This document shows, one piece after another, positions 54,412 through 63,231 of a stretch of DNA of 64,000 nucleotides (its first letter is position 1; every line of letters begins with the position of its first letter). This DNA is from Candidatus Gastranaerophilales bacterium. Lineage in GTDB: Bacteria > Cyanobacteriota > Vampirovibrionia > Gastranaerophilales > Gastranaerophilaceae. The notes beneath the pieces were generated by a model. That model did no database searches and had not been told where the DNA came from. It saw only the letters and a list, made by a program, of their open reading frames with translations. Both the position numbers and the translations under genes were made by a program. The stretch spans positions 1 through 64,000 of the forward strand of contig CALUPO010000005.1 in NCBI GenBank assembly GCA_944322675.1. Direction: 5' to 3'.

Positions 54412-54861
54412 ATGAAAAAAATATTATTTGTTGTTTTAGCATTATTTTTAGCAAGTAATTTAAGTTTTTGTGAAGAAGTGCAATCATCAAATGTGGAATA
54501 TCCTGAATATCAACCTTTAAAGCCTCAAACTATATTATATGATGGTAATAATTTAGGTGGTGTTAGAACACGTAATAATGAAACTAATTTTAAAGGCGGT
54601 GCATATCGTGAGGAAACTAATGGTGTTCAAATGGAAAATACCAATTATGTTGAAAAAGATAATTCTTTCCGTAAAGTAGATGATGGTGTTATGATTATTC
54701 GCGATAAGAAATATAAAAATGTTATAATTGACAATGAAAATAGTAATATAGATAAAGACATAAATAAAGACATAGAAGCAGATAAGGATATTAAAGATAC
54801 TAATAAGGGTATAAATCAAGAATTAAATCAAGATATCAATAAAAACATAAATCAAAATTAA
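54412..54861 (+). CDS. Exported low-complexity protein (149 aa)
   Basis: Signal peptide MKKILFVVLALFLASNLSFC, then a hydrophilic chain ending in degenerate short repeats of Asp/Asn-Ile-Asn/Lys (IDKDINKDIEADKDIKD...). A strong AGGGAGG site lies before the ATG. The repeat end is probably variable between strains. Function unknown. Last chromosomal protein gene before tRNA-Asn. Confidence 0.6.
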   Translation: MKKILFVVLALFLASNLSFCEEVQSSNVEYPEYQPLKPQTILYDGNNLGGVRTRNNETNFKGGAYREETNGVQMENTNYVEKDNSFRKVDDGVMIIRDKKYKNVIIDNENSNIDKDINKDIEADKDIKDTNKGINQELNQDINKNINQN

Positions 54862-54910
54862 AAAATACTTTACAATTAAGTTTTTTTATGTATAATAAAA
54901 TTATAAATAA

Positions 54911-54982
54911 TCCTCAGTAGCTCAATGGCGGAGCAACCGGCTGTTAACCGGTAGGTTGTTGGTTCGAGTCCAACCTGAGGAG
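54911..54982 (+). tRNA. tRNA-Asn(GTT)
   Basis: The acceptor TCCTCAG pairs with CTGAGGA, discriminator G. D-stem GCTC/GAGC, anticodon stem ACCGG/CCGGT with loop CTGTTAA giving GTT, T-arm GTTGG-TTCGAGT-CCAAC. CCA is not encoded. Accessory genes begin just downstream, but no second copy of its 3' end was found in the window. Confidence 0.93.
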
Positions 54983-55082
54983 TTTTTTATTGGAAAGGCT
55001 GTTTTTAATGACAGCCTTAAATATTGGATTAGGCTCTAATTATACTTGTAGTTTGAGAAAAAGTAGCAGATGAAATGAGAAA

Positions 55083-55553
55083 TTATATATGTATAAATTT
55101 AGTTATTAACTCTAAAAAATCTTTAAATTTCATCAAAATTGGTTTTCTTTTTTTCTCTATTATATAGCTCCATTTTTTTATAGAATTATTTGTTTCTACA
55201 TTTAAAACTTGATAAATATAATCTTTTTCTTTTTGTGTTCTTATAAAATTACTTAGATATTTATCAAGATATTTTAAAATTTCTTGTTTGATTTCAATAA
55301 TATTTCTTTTATAGCATTCTAAACTGTTTTCAAATTTGTTTTTATGCCTATATTCATTTAATTCTGTTGTTAATTCTTCATTAATACTTTTAAAAAAGTT
55401 TTTAATTGTAATTTCAAATAAATCTTTAGCCGTAGAACCTTTCATTAAGTTTTTAGAAAGTCCATAGGAAACTTGATTGTTGAAATATATATTTACTTCC
55501 TCATATTTTTTAATAAAAAAATCATCAATAAAATTATATTCTTTTGCAAACAT
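55083..55553 (-). CDS. Hypothetical helical protein (156 aa)
   Basis: A charged, mostly alpha-helical protein (MFAKEYNFIDDFFIKKYEEV...) without signal or membrane segment. It is divergent from the membrane nuclease gene, with a 73-base gap. No domain recognised; it could be a regulator or immunity-type partner, from position only. Confidence 0.45.
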   Translation of the reverse strand: MFAKEYNFIDDFFIKKYEEVNIYFNNQVSYGLSKNLMKGSTAKDLFEITIKNFFKSINEELTTELNEYRHKNKFENSLECYKRNIIEIKQEILKYLDKYLSNFIRTQKEKDYIYQVLNVETNNSIKKWSYIIEKKRKPILMKFKDFLELITKFIHI

Positions 55554-55626
55554 ATGAAACCTTTATTATTAAATACATTGTTTATTTCATGTTATCATAA
55601 TGAAAACTATTATTGGAGTGTTATTT

Positions 55627-56940
55627 ATGAAAAATAAAAATTTAGGAGAAAAGATTTTTGACTTTATAATATTTCATTTTTTATGGACTATTTATGGTGT
55701 TGAAATTATATGTGCACTAATTGTGGGTGGAATTTTTCTTTATGTAGCTGAAAAATTTAATCCTAATATTTCAAATGATTCTCAATGTTACATTTGCATA
55801 TTGTCAGCAATAATTGCAACAAACGCCTTTTCTTTTATATACGCTCAAAATAAAATTTCTGAAAAAGAGGAGGAAATAGAAAAGAAACAATCTTATGTCA
55901 TATCTTCATTAAAAAAATCAATTGAAGAACTTAAAAAAGATAAAGATAACGAAATAAAACAAATAAAAGAATATGCAATGGAATTAGATTCACAAAATCT
56001 TTTATTAGTTGAAAATATCCAAAAATCTTATAATAAATCAGGACAGTTTATTGCAGATCTAAAAACTTTTGAATATGAATTAACTGCACGACATCTTGAA
56101 ACAAAATCACACCCAGCACATCAAAAAGCTCAAGATGTCCGAGAATTAAAACAAAAAACAAAAGAATATATTAAAGAATACAAGCTAATGCGTTATGAAT
56201 ATGATATGTTGTTTAGTTTATTCCCTGAATTAGAAAATTATTTAGAATATTATTCAGCAGAAAAAGCTGAAACAATTGAAGAAGTTAAAGAAAATTACGA
56301 CTATGTACAATCTTGGATTAGTAAAGATGAGTATAGTTCGTTAGATGAAAACACTCGCAACCAACTTGCTTTAGATAGATATATCGAATCCCGTAAAAAG
56401 AATAAATGGGCGATTGGTCGTGATTATGAAATGTTCATCGGACATGAGTACGAGCAAAAAGGTTATAAAGTTACTTATACAGGTATTACAGATAGACTAG
56501 AAGATAAAGGCAGGGATTTAATTGCACAAAAAGACAATGAAATATTGATTATTCAATGTAAAAATTGGTCAAAATATAAAGAAATACACGAAAACCATAT
56601 TTGCCAGTTATTTGGTACGACAGTTCAATATAATATTGAAAATAATTCTTTATTTAAAGCAACTCCTGTCTTTATAACTTCTGCAACATTATCTGAAACA
56701 GCATTAAAATTTGCAGAATATCTAGGGGTACAAGTTATTCAAAATAAAAAACTTGAAGAATTTCCACGTATAAAATGCAATATTAATAATAAAGAAAAAA
56801 TTTATCATCTTCCTTTTGACCAACAATATGATAGAACAATTATTGGCGACCAAAAAGGCGAGTTCTTTGCTTGGACTGTTCAAGAAGCCGTTGATAAAGG
56901 TTTTAGACGGGCTAAAAAGTATTTTTATGTGAAACAATAA
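55627..56940 (+). CDS. Membrane-anchored Mrr-type restriction endonuclease
   Basis: A 437-aa protein; ATG 55627 fits GGAG (55615-55618) better than the ATG at 55600. Two hydrophobic segments (about 12-41 and 55-73) anchor it. A long coiled coil (about 77-190) leads to a PD-(D/E)xK nuclease domain (about 265-370): YEMFIGHEYEQKGY, the catalytic Asp in KGRDLIAQ and Q-x-K in IIQCKNW. Such proteins restrict foreign DNA near the membrane. It is followed after 14 bases by a cyclase-fold protein, so the two are co-transcribed. Confidence 0.8.
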   Translation: MKNKNLGEKIFDFIIFHFLWTIYGVEIICALIVGGIFLYVAEKFNPNISNDSQCYICILSAIIATNAFSFIYAQNKISEKEEEIEKKQSYVISSLKKSIEELKKDKDNEIKQIKEYAMELDSQNLLLVENIQKSYNKSGQFIADLKTFEYELTARHLETKSHPAHQKAQDVRELKQKTKEYIKEYKLMRYEYDMLFSLFPELENYLEYYSAEKAETIEEVKENYDYVQSWISKDEYSSLDENTRNQLALDRYIESRKKNKWAIGRDYEMFIGHEYEQKGYKVTYTGITDRLEDKGRDLIAQKDNEILIIQCKNWSKYKEIHENHICQLFGTTVQYNIENNSLFKATPVFITSATLSETALKFAEYLGVQVIQNKKLEEFPRIKCNINNKEKIYHLPFDQQYDRTIIGDQKGEFFAWTVQEAVDKGFRRAKKYFYVKQ

Positions 56941-56954
56941 TTAAGGATGTATTG

Positions 56955-57683
56955 ATGGGTAAAGAAAATTTTATGCATGAATTATTAAAACTTACTTTTC
57001 ATAAATATTGCATTGCTTATATAGATATTTTAGGTGCAAAAAAATACATTAATGATAATCCTGAAAATTTTCTAAACGATTTAAAAGCAATTCATGAGGA
57101 AGCTCTTTTAAATACAAGAATGTCGGAAATTATTTCACAAAGAAAATTTTTTGTAAAAATATTTTCAGATAATATATTAGTCGGAGCTCAAATTGTAGGA
57201 AATAATTCCTATCAAAAAGATAAAATTGAAGAAATTATACGTATTGCAGGAAATGTTTATAATAAAACATTGCAACTAGGTTATTTAGCAAGAGGAGCTA
57301 TAACTATAGGGGATCTTTGTGAAAATCAAACTTTTGTATATGGTAAAGCACTAGTAGAAGCTGTTGAAATGGAAGAAAAATTAGCCATTTACCCTCGGAT
57401 AATTGCAAAAAAAGAAATCAGGGACTTTTTGCCTAGTTTTTTTATAAACGAGAGAGATTATTTTTATACACTGAATACTTTTCCTTTTTTTGGATTATAT
57501 AAAAGTGAAAATTATAAAACCATTCTTCTTGATATGCTTTCTAAACATAAAGATGACTGTAAAATTAAACAAAAAATTATATGGACGATAAATCGTTTTA
57601 ATGAAAATTATATTAAGACTAATTCTAAATCAAAAACATTGCATTTAATTACTGAAAATGAAATCAATGAAAGATTAATATAA
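56955..57683 (+). CDS. Nucleotidyl-cyclase-fold protein (possible signal synthase)
   Basis: A 242-aa protein; ATG 56955 follows AAGGA. The order of motifs matches class III nucleotidyl cyclases: a first metal Asp in CIAYIDILGAKKYI (D24), a second in FVKIFSDNILVG (D72), then LARGAITIGDL (113-121) and VYGKALVEAVEMEEKLA (128-144). Both metal Asp are present, so it could be active. Pycsar defence systems pair a pyrimidine cyclase with a membrane or TIR effector; here the neighbour is a membrane nuclease. That parallel is inference. Confidence 0.5.
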   Translation: MGKENFMHELLKLTFHKYCIAYIDILGAKKYINDNPENFLNDLKAIHEEALLNTRMSEIISQRKFFVKIFSDNILVGAQIVGNNSYQKDKIEEIIRIAGNVYNKTLQLGYLARGAITIGDLCENQTFVYGKALVEAVEMEEKLAIYPRIIAKKEIRDFLPSFFINERDYFYTLNTFPFFGLYKSENYKTILLDMLSKHKDDCKIKQKIIWTINRFNENYIKTNSKSKTLHLITENEINERLI

Positions 57684-57974
57684 TATATTAGCTGGTAGGG
57701 TGCAATTTTTTGCACCAAAGAATGGTTATCTAACTAAGCCAATAATAATTTTAACTTCACAACACTCGGAAGTTTTTATCCTTTTTCTATCCTTGCAAAA
57801 ACTCAAACCTTGTCGGAGTTTGAGGTAAATTTTCCAAAACAAATAGGAAAAAAGGATAATTCTAAGGATAAGAAAAGGATAAAAAGGATAATTTTCTTAA
57901 ACTTGAGGAAGTGGATAAAATTTAAACAACACCTAAATTGTACCCAATTCCCTATTTCAAATTTATCCGTCAGG
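57684..57974. other. Structured, repeat-rich stretch at the end of the serine recombinase gene
   Basis: A perfect hairpin GGTGCAA-TTTT-TTGCACC (about 57698-57715), probably a terminator of the cyclase gene; a second hairpin CTCAAAC...GTTTGAG (about 57803-57825); and the AAGGATAA cluster listed separately. A 61-codon frame across it is not supported. Lying at the 3' end of the recombinase gene, it is where an attachment site could be expected. Confidence 0.45.
57851..57892 (+). repeat. Cluster of four AAGGATAA direct repeats
   Basis: AAGGATAA-like octamers at about 57852, 57864, 57875 and 57884, spaced 9-12 bases apart. Two inverted copies (ATCCTT) lie at about 57778-57794. It looks like iterons or a recombinase-binding array. 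Confidence 0.5.
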
Positions 57975-59408
57975 TTATATAGGCTCTATGACTAGGTTTT
58001 CGCCATCGTAAGAAAAGTTCGAACATACTATTTTTACAATCCTTCTTTTTTGTTCGGCATTTCCCTTAAGAAACGCACTATGACAGTCTTTGCAGAATTC
58101 TAATAATTGGTTCGATTGCTCAAAAAAGGTCTTGGTAGTTTTGAGTACTTCTTGCTCTTCAAGAATTAATTTTCTTCTTTCAGTTTCCCATTCTTGTATA
58201 TTTAATTTTAGACTTTCAGATGAGCCAAACCCACTTTCAAATGCTTCCTTTATCATTTTATCTATCTTATCAATTCTCTTTCTTATAATCTTTTTTTGTG
58301 TCTCATAACTTGAATTTTGTTGAGCATGAACTTTTCTTAATCCATCTATAACCAATTGTTTAGTTTCTTCTGGAACCGTGATTAATTTTAAAACATTAGT
58401 AAAAGCTTCATTAATTTTAATTTCGTTGATATAACTGTCTTTTTTGCAATCTCCACCACGATTACCTGTACAATGATAATGGATATAATATTTTACTCCA
58501 CCATTTTTGGTTGTTTTTTTATGTCGTTCTCCTGTAAAGTAGCAACCACATTTTGCACAAGTAATACAACCATTGTAAGGAAATTCTGTGTGAGTTTGTC
58601 TACCTTTATTTGGGGTATCAAGTCTTTTTTGTACGGCATAAAATGTAGCTTCGTCAATAATTGGAGGATAAGTACCTTCAACGAGGACATCATCATAATA
58701 AAACTTCCCAGTATATGCAAATCTACGAAGTATCATGTCGATTGAGGATTTACAAACTCTATTTCCTTTTTTGTTTCTAAACCCCATCTTATATAATTTA
58801 GAAGCAATTGTACGAGAAGAATCTCCATTTAAACACATAGTAAATGCTTGGCGAACAAAAAATGCATTTTCTTCATCTAGCACCATTTCTTTATATCTGC
58901 TACCAGGTTTTTCAATATTTTTATAACCATAAGGTGGATGATTAGGATATTGCCCTGTTGCAACTTTCCCCCTAATGCCTTCCTTTGTTCTTATTGCACC
59001 TGTTTTTCGTTCAAACTCGGCAAATACCATTGCAACCTGTCGCATAGCTTCAACTTGTAGTCCTTCACCATTTGCATCAGTTACAGTAAGTAATTCTATA
59101 TCATTACTTACAAAGAATGGAATAAGTGTTGCCGTATAATCACCAACATTTCTTGATATTCGGTCTAATTTCCATATTATAACAGCTTTTACTTTGTTCT
59201 TTTCATCACTACAATATTCTAATAAGCTTTGCAAACCAGGTCTATTTAAGTCTTTGGCTGAAATACCTTCATCCTTAAAAGTCTTAACTATTTTATAACC
59301 ATTTTTTAAAGCAAATTCCATATTGTTGGTAATCTGCTGACCTATACTGAATCCATGTTTTGCTTGGTCGTCAGAGGATACTCTCACATAACTAACTGCA
59401 TTTTCCAT
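57975..59408 (-). CDS. Large serine recombinase of the right-hand element
   Basis: About 477 aa from ATG 59408, chosen because GGAG lies a few bases before it. Catalytic domain: AVSYVRVSSDDQAKHGFSIG (nucleophile Ser), VIIWKLDRISRN. Then come the recombinase domain, a zinc ribbon (CAKCGCYFTGERHKKT ... YHCTGNRGGDC) and a coiled coil. It is only distantly similar to the island 1 recombinase. It follows the 82-aa gene by 2 bases. Its att sites are not identified. Confidence 0.9.
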   Translation of the reverse strand: MENAVSYVRVSSDDQAKHGFSIGQQITNNMEFALKNGYKIVKTFKDEGISAKDLNRPGLQSLLEYCSDEKNKVKAVIIWKLDRISRNVGDYTATLIPFFVSNDIELLTVTDANGEGLQVEAMRQVAMVFAEFERKTGAIRTKEGIRGKVATGQYPNHPPYGYKNIEKPGSRYKEMVLDEENAFFVRQAFTMCLNGDSSRTIASKLYKMGFRNKKGNRVCKSSIDMILRRFAYTGKFYYDDVLVEGTYPPIIDEATFYAVQKRLDTPNKGRQTHTEFPYNGCITCAKCGCYFTGERHKKTTKNGGVKYYIHYHCTGNRGGDCKKDSYINEIKINEAFTNVLKLITVPEETKQLVIDGLRKVHAQQNSSYETQKKIIRKRIDKIDKMIKEAFESGFGSSESLKLNIQEWETERRKLILEEQEVLKTTKTFFEQSNQLLEFCKDCHSAFLKGNAEQKRRIVKIVCSNFSYDGENLVIEPI

Positions 59409-59410
59409 TT

Positions 59411-59659
59411 TTATTCTCCATTGCATTGCATTATAGCATCGTCATTTTCATATTGCCAGGTCATAATTTCTTCAAACACACTAAGATATTGAACCAATCC
59501 TTTTGCAATATGTTCTTCTGAAATATCATCTTCAGGCTTAATATCTAGCTTAACTATAACATTGGTGGTTTTCTTACCTTTTCCAACAGTGAAAGAATAT
59601 TCTTCAATTTCTGAAGAATAAAGTGTTTGGTTATTAACTTTTTTACCAGTTTCTTTCAC
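59411..59659 (-). CDS. Small hypothetical protein upstream of the serine recombinase (82 aa)
   Basis: GTG start at 59659 with AAAGG upstream; it ends 2 bases before the recombinase ATG. The protein is beta-rich in the middle (TTNVIVKLDIKPEDDISEEH) and acidic. Small genes directly ahead of a serine integrase can encode its directionality factor, but this is only positional evidence. Confidence 0.5.
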   Translation of the reverse strand: MKETGKKVNNQTLYSSEIEEYSFTVGKGKKTTNVIVKLDIKPEDDISEEHIAKGLVQYLSVFEEIMTWQYENDDAIMQCNGE

Positions 59660-59826
59660 TATGAATATACCTTTAAATTATTGAAAGGAACTATTCCTTT
59701 GCCCTATATTCATAGTCTAAAATTGTTTTATGTTTACTAAAAGATACTGGGAAGTATTTAAGCTTGAATGCTTATTGTTTCTAGTTCAATGAATTTACTT
59801 TTGGTAAGATTAAAGTAATTTTATGT

Positions 59827-60744
59827 TTAAAGGAGAGACTTCTTAAAATCTTCATATTCTTTTTTCAAAGGGGGTGTTAGTTCTATTTTATTGCTTAACT
59901 CACGATATAATACCATATCTATATTAAATTCATTTTTGTTTTGCTTATTTAAATCAATTAAACGAAGTTTGCTATTTTTTGTTCTTTTTAGAATTTGACG
60001 AACACGAGTGTTAAATAAAGACCTTTCTTTATCAAATGTACTTTCGGATCTAAATGCTTTGCTTCTGAAAAATATATCTTTTTCTATTGAATAAGGCTCA
60101 AATTGTTTAATAGAATCAACAACACAAGAAAGAACATGATATATTCTCCATTGGGGTTCAGTTAATGATAATTCATCTGGATTTTTAGCATCAGTTTGTG
60201 TTCTGGGGTTATAGTTATTATAAAATTTAGAAATATCAACTACAGCTTCAAATCCAAAATCATTTTCATGATTTCCTTTATAGTTTTGGTGTTTTAACTT
60301 TATTGCAGATGTATGAGGTATCATTTCTTTAGGAGGAAATAATTCATACTTAAGTTCTTTTAAGATAATTTCATTTTTCGTTAATCCATACAACAAAATT
60401 GGGATAATCTCACTATTATTAATATAATAATGGGTTAAATTATGCTTAGCATTAATAGAATTTACGAATTCCCTTATTTTTGCTAGAAACGTATATTCTT
60501 CGTATGGATGAAGTTCATCATTAGAACAATATTCACCATATTCTCTTAAAAAATTCTCTAGTTCATCTATATTACACGTTTTTAGTTGTAAATTATAAGC
60601 TCCCTCTATTCCACGATAAATCCCACTTAAACACTTTTTATCCTTATTTAATTCTAAAAACTTGTTCCCATTATTTGTTATTTTCTGATACAAGTTAGTT
60701 AATTTTTTACAATAAAGTTCCGAGTTTTTCTGGAGCAGAATCAA
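59827..60744 (-). CDS. Hypothetical protein, probably 5'-frameshifted
   Basis: The open frame of 305 aa starts at a TTG without a Shine-Dalgarno. A second frame begins at ATG 60817, encodes MVDLSNFELCILLDLYYRHN and ends at 60707 inside the first. Joining them at the AAAAA run near 60727 would give one protein that continues smoothly (...SAPEK then NSELYCKKLTN). So the true gene may be about 330 aa with a one-base frameshift or a base-call error. The C-terminal half (about 200-300) is basic, possibly nucleic-acid-binding. No family recognised. Confidence 0.45.
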   Translation of the reverse strand: MILLQKNSELYCKKLTNLYQKITNNGNKFLELNKDKKCLSGIYRGIEGAYNLQLKTCNIDELENFLREYGEYCSNDELHPYEEYTFLAKIREFVNSINAKHNLTHYYINNSEIIPILLYGLTKNEIILKELKYELFPPKEMIPHTSAIKLKHQNYKGNHENDFGFEAVVDISKFYNNYNPRTQTDAKNPDELSLTEPQWRIYHVLSCVVDSIKQFEPYSIEKDIFFRSKAFRSESTFDKERSLFNTRVRQILKRTKNSKLRLIDLNKQNKNEFNIDMVLYRELSNKIELTPPLKKEYEDFKKSLL

Positions 60745-60884
60745 CTGAAATTAGCTTATTATGCCTATAATACAAATCTAATAATATACATAATTCAAAA
60801 TTTGATAAATCAACCATAAGGCTATTATAACAGAAACAATTCTTACAAGTTAATTGAAATGTACTAATCATTACATTTTTATAC

Positions 60885-61460
60885 ATGAAAGAAGACATAT
60901 TTAGAAATATCGGTGCTACAAATCATTCAATATCCAAAATTAGGGCTGAGAATGATTATTACGCAACAGACCCTATTGCAGGGTATTTGTTATTAGAAGT
61001 TGAACCAGATTTAGCCAACATCTGGGAATGTGCCTGTGGAGCAGGACACTTGGCAAAGGTATTTGAGTCTTTTAGGAAATTAAGTAAAGCTACAGATTTA
61101 ATTGATAGAGGTTATGGAGATGTTGAAGACTTCTTGCTTAATAAAGAGCCATATAATAACGGTGATATTGTTACCAATCCTCCATATAAGTATGCACAGC
61201 AGTTCGTTGAACATGCTTTAAGCAAGGTTGATGTTGGTCGCAAAGTCTGTATGTTTCTTAAAGTCCTGTTCTTGGAAGGGAAAGCAAGGAAAGAATTATT
61301 CAATAAATATCCTCCAAAGACTATTTATATTTCAAGTTCAAGAATTAATTGTGCAAAAAATGGCGATTTTGATACATATACATCTTCTGCTATTGCCTAT
61401 GCTTGGTTTATATGGGAAAAGGGCTATTGTGGAGAGACCATTATTAAATGGACTAATTAG
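60885..61460 (+). CDS. DNA N6-adenine methyltransferase, phage type
   Basis: A 191-aa protein. After DYYATDPIAGYLL it has the SAM-binding motif WECACGAGHLAK (about 47-58) and the catalytic NPPY in IVTNPPYKYAQQF (about 85). The length suits small phage or plasmid adenine methyltransferases without their own target domain. No restriction partner is beside it. Start ATG 60885 has no clear Shine-Dalgarno. Confidence 0.8.
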   Translation: MKEDIFRNIGATNHSISKIRAENDYYATDPIAGYLLLEVEPDLANIWECACGAGHLAKVFESFRKLSKATDLIDRGYGDVEDFLLNKEPYNNGDIVTNPPYKYAQQFVEHALSKVDVGRKVCMFLKVLFLEGKARKELFNKYPPKTIYISSSRINCAKNGDFDTYTSSAIAYAWFIWEKGYCGETIIKWTN

Positions 61461-61580
61461 TTTTTATTTACTCATTGAATTGCATTGCAGGGGGTAAAGT
61501 TTCAGAAATTTTGGACAGTTTCTGTGAGAATTTAATCTAAAACCCTTGTAAATTGTTACATGTAGCTCTATCAATATCAC

Positions 61581-61609
61581 TTGACAAGATGAGAAAAACG
61601 ATGCATCAT
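61581..61609 (+). promoter_or_regulatory. Promoter of the rightward cassette (TTGACA-N17-CATCAT)
   Basis: TTGACA (61581-61586), 17 bases, CATCAT (61604-61609), 57 bases before gene A'. It matches the promoter of the other cassette at 28010-28038 in both boxes, spacing and the AAGAT after the -35. Confidence 0.55.
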
Positions 61610-61665
61610 TAGACCGAAAGCAGTGCTGCTTCTAGTTATTAGGCAAAATAAAAAGGAGCAAAAAC

Positions 61666-61959
61666 ATGCAAAACAAAATTATCACAACAAACTTGAACCT
61701 TGAAAATGAAATCAGACTAATTAAAGCTTATGAAACAAAAGAGAAAGAACTAAAGGAACTTCGAGAAGAAAAAGAAGCTGAGTTAAAGAAACTACTTGAT
61801 AATGCAGGACTTGAGGAGTTAGAAGTCGGAGCATTTACAATCAGATTTACTAATGTTGTTAGAAACAACTTTAATACATCAGCTTTTAAGAAGAAATATC
61901 TAGAACTATATAATTCTTTTATCAAACAAACTACATATAGGAAATTCACGATTTCTTAG
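61666..61959 (+). CDS. Cassette protein A' (97 aa), phage-type coiled-coil protein
   Basis: Almost identical to the protein at 27659-27949: four substitutions and one extra residue. Charged coiled coil (about 10-50), then a beta-rich end. AAAGGAGC precedes the ATG. First gene of the rightward cassette. Function unknown. Confidence 0.7.
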   Translation: MQNKIITTNLNLENEIRLIKAYETKEKELKELREEKEAELKKLLDNAGLEELEVGAFTIRFTNVVRNNFNTSAFKKKYLELYNSFIKQTTYRKFTIS

Positions 61960-61987
61960 GGGATTAGTCCCCTCCCCTTTAAGGGGG
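61958..61987. repeat. Double intergenic hairpin between cassette genes A' and B'
   Basis: AGGGG-ATTAGT-CCCCT, then CCCCTT-T-AAGGGG. It begins at the last base before the A' stop. Same design as 27631-27660. Confidence 0.8.
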
Positions 61988-62026
61988 TAACAGTTAAACA
62001 ATAGTAAAAGATGAAAGGATTATAAA

Positions 62027-62464
62027 ATGACAGCAACATATAATACCGTAGAAAAGATTTATAGCAGAAATTATGGTAGTGATAGATTATTTAAAAGACC
62101 ATATTGCCAATGTTTGAATTACACACAAGGTATATTCGATTTTCAGAAAACACTAGATGCTTTTTGGATAGTCGATAATATGGTTTCATATATGCCAACA
62201 ATTATGAAATCTTATGAAGAAAAAGGTTTTGAATTTTATGCAGTAGAGATTGTTCTAAACAAAAACCATCAAGGCTACATGGAAGTATTTACAGAAGGAT
62301 ATGTTGGTAATGATTATAAAGAACATATAGAGATTATCAAGCAAGAAATACCATACATTGATTTACCTATTAATGGAAATGAAACAACAACATATAAGTT
62401 TTTCTTATCATTATCAGCATTAGAACCTGTTAAATTTACGTTTTACCTAACATCAGAATATTGA
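62027..62464 (+). CDS. Cassette protein B' (145 aa), DUF6876-like
   Basis: About half identical to 27151-27591. Kept blocks: YTQGIFDFQKTLDAFWIVDN, NKNHQGYMEVF and TTYKFFLSLSALEP. AAAGGA precedes the ATG. The much lower identity compared with A/A' and C/C' means this gene has diverged or been replaced independently. Confidence 0.65.
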   Translation: MTATYNTVEKIYSRNYGSDRLFKRPYCQCLNYTQGIFDFQKTLDAFWIVDNMVSYMPTIMKSYEEKGFEFYAVEIVLNKNHQGYMEVFTEGYVGNDYKEHIEIIKQEIPYIDLPINGNETTTYKFFLSLSALEPVKFTFYLTSEY

Positions 62465-62468
62465 TTAT

Positions 62469-62500
62469 AAGGGGATTTAATCCCCTACCCCTTAAAGGGG
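62469..62500. repeat. Double intergenic hairpin between cassette genes B' and D
   Basis: AGGGGATT...AATCCCCT, then CCCCTT-A-AAGGGG. Third of the set in this cassette. Confidence 0.8.
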
Positions 62501-62544
62501 TAATGGTTAAGAAGTAATAAATTAATGTGAAAGGATTTATAACA

Positions 62545-63180
62545 ATGGGACAAAGAACAGCATTTTTAATCAAAAGAACATACTGTGATGGAAAAGTAAA
62601 TATAAGATTAGTCCACCATCAATGGGGCATAGGTCGAGTTATGCACAATAACTTTATTAAAGCATTTATGGAAATGGTTACAAATAGAGAATATGAAAAG
62701 ACTCTAAAGGATTTTATGAAGATTATTGATTGCGAGCATTCACTGTATTTAGAAAGGAATTTCAGAAAGGGAAGTCTATCAATTCCAGATGTATTTGATA
62801 AGAAAGTTATAAAAAGATATTTCAATAAAACTGATAATAACAATGGAGGAATGATTATCGACATAAAAGAAAAACAATCTGATAAAGAGCCTTATGGATT
62901 AGATATTGAAGATTTAAAGATTGGTTTTATTGTAGGGTATGAAGAATGTGAGTATGACTACAATACAAGTAAATACATTGGAGATAAGCCATTTGAGAGA
63001 TTATACACAGGTGAAGAATACGTTAAAATCTCTTGTGATGGAGAGTATGCTTATCCAGAATTCTTAGAAATGTGGAAAGGATTTATAAATCAATATGATA
63101 TTAAAGAAATATCCGACTCAAATAAAGATACTGATGTGTTTAATATATCAGATAATCCAAGTGATGATTTGGTTGCATAG
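62545..63180 (+). CDS. Cassette protein D (211 aa), unknown
   Basis: ATG 62545 with AAAGGA ahead. It starts MGQRTAFLIKRTYCDGKVNI and has VHHQWGIGRVMHNNFIK, a pattern seen here only. The second half is acidic. There is no counterpart in the island 1 cassette, so it was inserted here or lost there. Function unknown. Confidence 0.6.
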   Translation: MGQRTAFLIKRTYCDGKVNIRLVHHQWGIGRVMHNNFIKAFMEMVTNREYEKTLKDFMKIIDCEHSLYLERNFRKGSLSIPDVFDKKVIKRYFNKTDNNNGGMIIDIKEKQSDKEPYGLDIEDLKIGFIVGYEECEYDYNTSKYIGDKPFERLYTGEEYVKISCDGEYAYPEFLEMWKGFINQYDIKEISDSNKDTDVFNISDNPSDDLVA

Positions 63181-63187
63181 ATGATTT

Positions 63188-63210
63188 TAAGGGGGATTAA
63201 TTCCCCCTTA
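63188..63210. repeat. Intergenic hairpin between cassette genes D and E
   Basis: TAAGGGGG pairs with CCCCCTTA around an AT loop. Same type as 27127-27146. Confidence 0.8.
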
Positions 63211-63231
63211 TATAAAATAAAGGAATTAATA

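Noticed and set aside
54911-54982. tRNA-Asn as the attachment site of the right-hand element
   Set aside because: Accessory genes start right after it, but no second copy of its 3' end was found before the window edge, so no boundary can be claimed.
57851-57892. CRISPR-like array
   Set aside because: The repeats are only eight bases with 2-4-base gaps and no cas genes; they look like iterons, not repeats with spacers.
57810-57995. 61-aa frame over the AAGGATAA cluster
   Set aside because: It is Lys-rich only because of the repeats, has no Shine-Dalgarno, and overlaps the recombinase end.
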